DNA of 64,000 nucleotides, from NCBI GenBank assembly GCA_963660485.1, contig CAVKYH010000001.1, positions 124,001 to 188,000 of the forward strand, read 5' to 3'. Shown here one piece after another: positions 61,424-64,000 of this stretch. The position numbers and the translations under genes were made by a program. The stretch is from UBA6398 sp963660485 (GTDB lineage: Bacteria > Bacteroidota > Bacteroidia > Bacteroidales > Bacteroidaceae). Each line of letters opens with the position of its first letter. The stretch's first letter is position 1. The notes under the pieces were generated by a model. It had not been told where the DNA came from and made no database searches. It was given only the letters and a program-made list of their open reading frames with translations.

Positions 61424-62023
61424 ATGATGAAAGACGAGTTTCTTACTTTGAAATCACCTTCTGAAGGTTTTTATTCGGAGTTGCGCAGCAAGTTTTTTGC
61501 CTTTGCTTTTCCCATAACGGCAGAGACGGAGGCCAAGGAGCATGTGGCGGAACTGAAACGCAGGTTTCATGACGCGCGCCATGTGGCATACGCATATATA
61601 ATAGGCGTGGACGGGGAATTGTTTCGGGCAAACGATGACGGAGAACCGTCAAGTACGGCGGGAAAACCGATTCTCGGGCAAATACGTGCCAAGGGGCTAA
61701 CAAATGTATTTGTTGCCGTGGTGAGATATTTCGGCGGCGTGAAGTTGGGAACAAGCCGTCTTACCGAAGCATACAAGGTGGCTGCCGCCGATGCGCTTGA
61801 AAAGGCGGAATTCAAACAATGTTTCGTTGAAACATCTCTGACATTGCGTTTCGGATATGAGCGAATGAGCGCTGTGATGAAGATTGTGAGGGACGCGGGA
61901 GTGAGAATCGTTGAAAACGGATACGACGAGGCTTGCGTGTTGAAGGTGAGCATGCGTACGTCAATGGTCGACCCTTTTTGCGAACGCCTTGACAGAACCA
62001 TAAAAATAGAAAAAGACGAATAG
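61424..62023 (+). CDS. YigZ/IMPACT-family protein
   Basis: This is 199 residues from MMKDEFLTLKSPSEG. A longer frame open from 61304 would include the promoter and the palindromic repeat, so it is rejected. The UPF0029/IMPACT N-terminal domain is clear: FHDARHVAYAYIIG, the signature NDDGEPSSTAGKPILGQI and VVRYFGGVKLGTSRLTEAY. The smaller C-terminal domain (about 135-199) follows. The family is linked to translation control and RNA binding, but the bacterial function is unclear. It lies 4 nt before a GNAT gene. Confidence 0.92.
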   Translation: MMKDEFLTLKSPSEGFYSELRSKFFAFAFPITAETEAKEHVAELKRRFHDARHVAYAYIIGVDGELFRANDDGEPSSTAGKPILGQIRAKGLTNVFVAVVRYFGGVKLGTSRLTEAYKVAAADALEKAEFKQCFVETSLTLRFGYERMSAVMKIVRDAGVRIVENGYDEACVLKVSMRTSMVDPFCERLDRTIKIEKDE

Positions 62024-62027
62024 GGAT

Positions 62028-62564
62028 ATGGTTGAAATCAAACGCATAGCAGACGAGCGCGAAATGTGGTATGCACAAAGATACTACATGTCGAGTTTTC
62101 CGGAAGACGAACGCCGCGAAACAACGGAATGGATAAGGCTCAGCTATTCCGAGCCGGAGTTTTTCAACAACGTTATCATTAGCGACGGCGCAATAGCGGG
62201 CTTTGTTTCGTATTGGAACTTCGGGGAGTTTGTTTATGTGGAACATTTTGCCGTTGACAGCGCAATTCGCGGAAAAGGCATAGGGGGAAAGGTTATTGAC
62301 AAACTGTGCGAGAACGCCGGAAAAACGGTGGTGTTGGAAGTGGAACTGCCCTGCGACGAGATTTCAAGGAAGAGAATCGCTTTTTATGAGCGCCACGGTT
62401 TTAGCTTGTGCGACAGAAAATATGTGCAGCCGCCTTATGATTCAAGCAAGAAGTGTATCGAAATGAAACTGATGTGGTGGGGAAAGAAAAACATCGACGA
62501 TGATTTCAATAGCATCGTGGAGTGTATATATAATAAGGTATATAATTTTTCGGGCAAGCCTTAA
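62028..62564 (+). CDS. GNAT-family N-acetyltransferase
   Basis: This is a 178-residue acetyl-CoA transferase. The core is YVEHFAVDSAIRGKGIGGKV (about 66-85), whose RGKGIGG is the acetyl-CoA loop (motif A). Then AGKTVVLEVELP and RIAFYERHGFSLCDRKYVQP (motif B) follow. The substrate is unknown. It is 4 nt downstream of the YigZ gene and its stop lies inside the terminator stem. Confidence 0.87.
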   Translation: MVEIKRIADEREMWYAQRYYMSSFPEDERRETTEWIRLSYSEPEFFNNVIISDGAIAGFVSYWNFGEFVYVEHFAVDSAIRGKGIGGKVIDKLCENAGKTVVLEVELPCDEISRKRIAFYERHGFSLCDRKYVQPPYDSSKKCIEMKLMWWGKKNIDDDFNSIVECIYNKVYNFSGKP

Positions 62565-62584
62565 ACAAAAGGCTTGCCCGAAAA
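62547..62584. terminator. Bidirectional terminator between the GNAT and lysA genes
   Basis: The perfect 16-bp stem TTTTCGGGCAAGCCTT / AAGGCTTGCCCGAAAA has a 6-nt loop and A/T tails on both sides. It overlaps the last codons and stop of the GNAT gene and lies 6 nt from the lysA stop. Confidence 0.92.
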
Positions 62585-62590
62585 TGTTTC

Positions 62591-63724
62591 TCAGACTAAA
62601 TGTCCTTGTATAAGGTCGCGGGCATTATACGACGACGCCATGACCTCGCCGTAGGCTCCCGCCGAATGTATTGCAAGCAAATCGCCGCGCTTAGCCGGCG
62701 ACAACTGGCGGTCTTTCGCAAAAACGTCGCTGCTTTCGCAAATAGGTCCCACGATGTCGCATTTTTCAGCCTTGGAATCCGTATTCGAAAGGTTTTCGAT
62801 GGCGTGGTAAGCACCATATAATGCCGGACGTACCAAATCGGTGAACCCGGCGTCAACTATCACGAATTTCTTGTGGGGCGTGTGTTTGGTGAAAAGCACC
62901 TTGGTGATGAGGTCGCCGCATTGCGCCACAACAGAGCGCCCTAATTCGAAATGCACCTTTGACCCTGCCGGAACTTTAAGGTTGTTGCGGAACGTGGAAA
63001 AGTAACCTTCGAAATCGGGTATGGGATTTGATACAGGATTTTCGTAGTCTACGCCAAGCCCGCCGCCTACATCGATCATCTCACATTCGATTCCTTCGTT
63101 CAGAATATCGTTGACAAGACCGTTTATTACCTGGCAAAGGCTCACGAAACAAGTGTATTCCGTGATTTGCGAACCTATGTGGAAATGCAGTCCCTTGAAA
63201 ACTACATTTTTCATACCCATGATTTTTTTGATTACGGGTATAGCGTTGTCAAGGCTTATTCCGAATTTGTTTTCCTCCGTGCCCGTTGTAATCTTCTCGT
63301 GAGTGTGGGCGTCGACATTGGGGTTCACACGTATTGCAACGGGTGCGGTTTTTCCCATTCTCCCCGCAATTTCGTTGATAACCTCTATTTCCTCTTCGCT
63401 TTCCGCATTCAAACTGAAAATGCCGTTGTTTAGGGCAAATTCTATCTCATCGTCCCGTTTTCCGACGCCGGCAAAAACCACCTTCTGCGGATCGAATCCG
63501 TTTTCAACCGCTTTTCTTATTTCGCCGCCGCTCACACAGTCAGCACCAAACTTGTAGGAACTGATAACTTTCAATACCTCGGCGTTGTCGTTGGCTTTGA
63601 TAGCGTAATGCACAACGAAGTTGCTGTCTTGTTTCGTGGCTTCGGCAATTGCATCGAGCGTCTGTTTCAGAATGTCTTTGTGATAAAGATAATATGGTGT
63701 CTTGAAATCAGTGTAGGCAGGCAT
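62591..63724 (-). CDS. lysA: Diaminopimelate decarboxylase
   Basis: This PLP enzyme makes lysine from meso-diaminopimelate, the last step of lysine synthesis. It is 377 residues from MPAYTDFKTPYYLYHK; an ATG six codons earlier (63742) overlaps lysC. The fold-type III PLP lysine is in FVVHYAIKAN. HIGSQI and the Gly-rich IDVGGGLGVDYENP loop are present, and CESSDVFAKDR carries the catalytic Cys. It lies 1 nt after the lysC stop, so the two are coupled. Confidence 0.94.
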   Translation of the reverse strand: MPAYTDFKTPYYLYHKDILKQTLDAIAEATKQDSNFVVHYAIKANDNAEVLKVISSYKFGADCVSGGEIRKAVENGFDPQKVVFAGVGKRDDEIEFALNNGIFSLNAESEEEIEVINEIAGRMGKTAPVAIRVNPNVDAHTHEKITTGTEENKFGISLDNAIPVIKKIMGMKNVVFKGLHFHIGSQITEYTCFVSLCQVINGLVNDILNEGIECEMIDVGGGLGVDYENPVSNPIPDFEGYFSTFRNNLKVPAGSKVHFELGRSVVAQCGDLITKVLFTKHTPHKKFVIVDAGFTDLVRPALYGAYHAIENLSNTDSKAEKCDIVGPICESSDVFAKDRQLSPAKRGDLLAIHSAGAYGEVMASSYNARDLIQGHLV

Positions 63725-63725
63725 C

Positions 63726-64000
63726 TTAGGCGTTTTTGTCATCGTTAAACAATTTCTTGCTCAATTCTTGCAGCGCTTTGGCTTTGTCGCAAGAACGTAT
63801 CAAGAAAGAAATATTATGGAAACTACCCCCGTAGGAAATCATTCTCACGGGTACACTTGACATTGCATCGGTTGTGAGGCTTTCGTAACCTATGTTGCCC
63901 CAACGCAAATCGCCTACGACACAAATGATACACATGTCGCGGTCGATGTCAACAGTTCCGTATTTTTTCAGTTCGCCTATGATTTCGTTGAGATGGTCTG
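63726..64000 (-). CDS. lysC: Aspartokinase, C-terminal ACT region (5' end beyond window)
   Basis: Only the last 90 residues are visible. They read DHLNEIIGELKKYGTVDIDR and then a second ACT-like segment, CIICVVGDLRWGNIGYESLT, followed by SVPVRMISYGGSFHNISFLI. This is the regulatory end of aspartokinase, which phosphorylates aspartate at the head of lysine, threonine and methionine synthesis. The stop is 1 nt before lysA. The catalytic domain lies outside the window, so monofunctional or bifunctional status cannot be told, though the ending suggests a monofunctional enzyme. Confidence 0.85.
   Translation of the reverse strand, partial: DHLNEIIGELKKYGTVDIDRDMCIICVVGDLRWGNIGYESLTTDAMSSVPVRMISYGGSFHNISFLIRSCDKAKALQELSKKLFNDDKNA

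Overview
The window looks like chromosome from the order Bacteroidales; I cannot fix the family (Bacteroidaceae- or Prevotellaceae-like). The reasons are: a Bacteroidetes-type -7 box (TAnnTTTG) upstream of most transcription units, often with TTTG near -33; a near-absence of strong Shine-Dalgarno sites; serine palmitoyltransferase; type III glutamine synthetase; a long PPi-dependent phosphofructokinase; a probable type IX secretion C-terminal domain; and GH2/GH123 exo-glycosidases. I see no prophage, insertion sequence, CRISPR array or rRNA operon. One tRNA (Pro, TGG) is present.

Layout. 1-4.1 kb: minus-strand operon cstA, a PD40 lipoprotein with one CxxCH motif, and a truncated DUF6057-like membrane protein. 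4.2-6.9 kb: GH2 glycosidase. 7.1-9.7 kb: PPi-phosphofructokinase and a membrane-anchored GH25 muramidase. 9.7-15.6 kb: BadF-type amino-sugar kinase, a large MscS channel, and a UvrD/PcrA helicase with a 6S-like structured RNA in front of it. 16-17.2 kb: panC-panD. 17.5-26 kb: a plus-strand run of copper P-ATPase, GH123 enzyme, lipoprotein, ftsY, rimO, HU, and an HU-transmembrane-LysM fusion. 26.4-28.4 kb: metY divergent from an Lrp/AsnC regulator. 28.6-33.4 kb: amidase, MCE/MlaD protein, aminotransferase and LolC-like permease, then tRNA-Pro. 33.7-41.1 kb, minus strand: nitroreductase, SulP transporter, aspS, lepA, rsmA. 41.2-47.9 kb, plus strand: LPG-synthase-like membrane protein, pepD, corA with a structured leader, a Wzx-like flippase and a GT2. 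48-50.3 kb: spt divergent from a lipid kinase, a plausible sphingolipid pair. 51.4-59.5 kb: a gltB-gltD-glnN ammonia-assimilation operon. 59.9-64 kb: a secreted sortable protein, a YigZ/IMPACT protein, a GNAT, and a lysC-lysA operon cut by the window edge.

The most unusual content is non-coding. (1) Nine copies of a modular palindromic element occur. They are built from a few alternative arm words (GATGTCAGAC, GATGCGTCGG, GATGCCTTGG) joined by an AATTTAAATT core and often flanked by A5/T5 tails; one copy lies in-frame inside the amidase gene and another supplies the last codons and stop of a glycosyltransferase. (2) Three dispersed arrays of a 22-bp unit have terminal inverted repeats, and the central dinucleotide is homogenised separately within each array. 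(3) There is a ~180-nt rod-like RNA upstream of uvrD that resembles 6S RNA, and a three-step hairpin in the corA leader. Several genes are predicted to be leaderless because the -7 box ends only 5-10 nt before the start codon.
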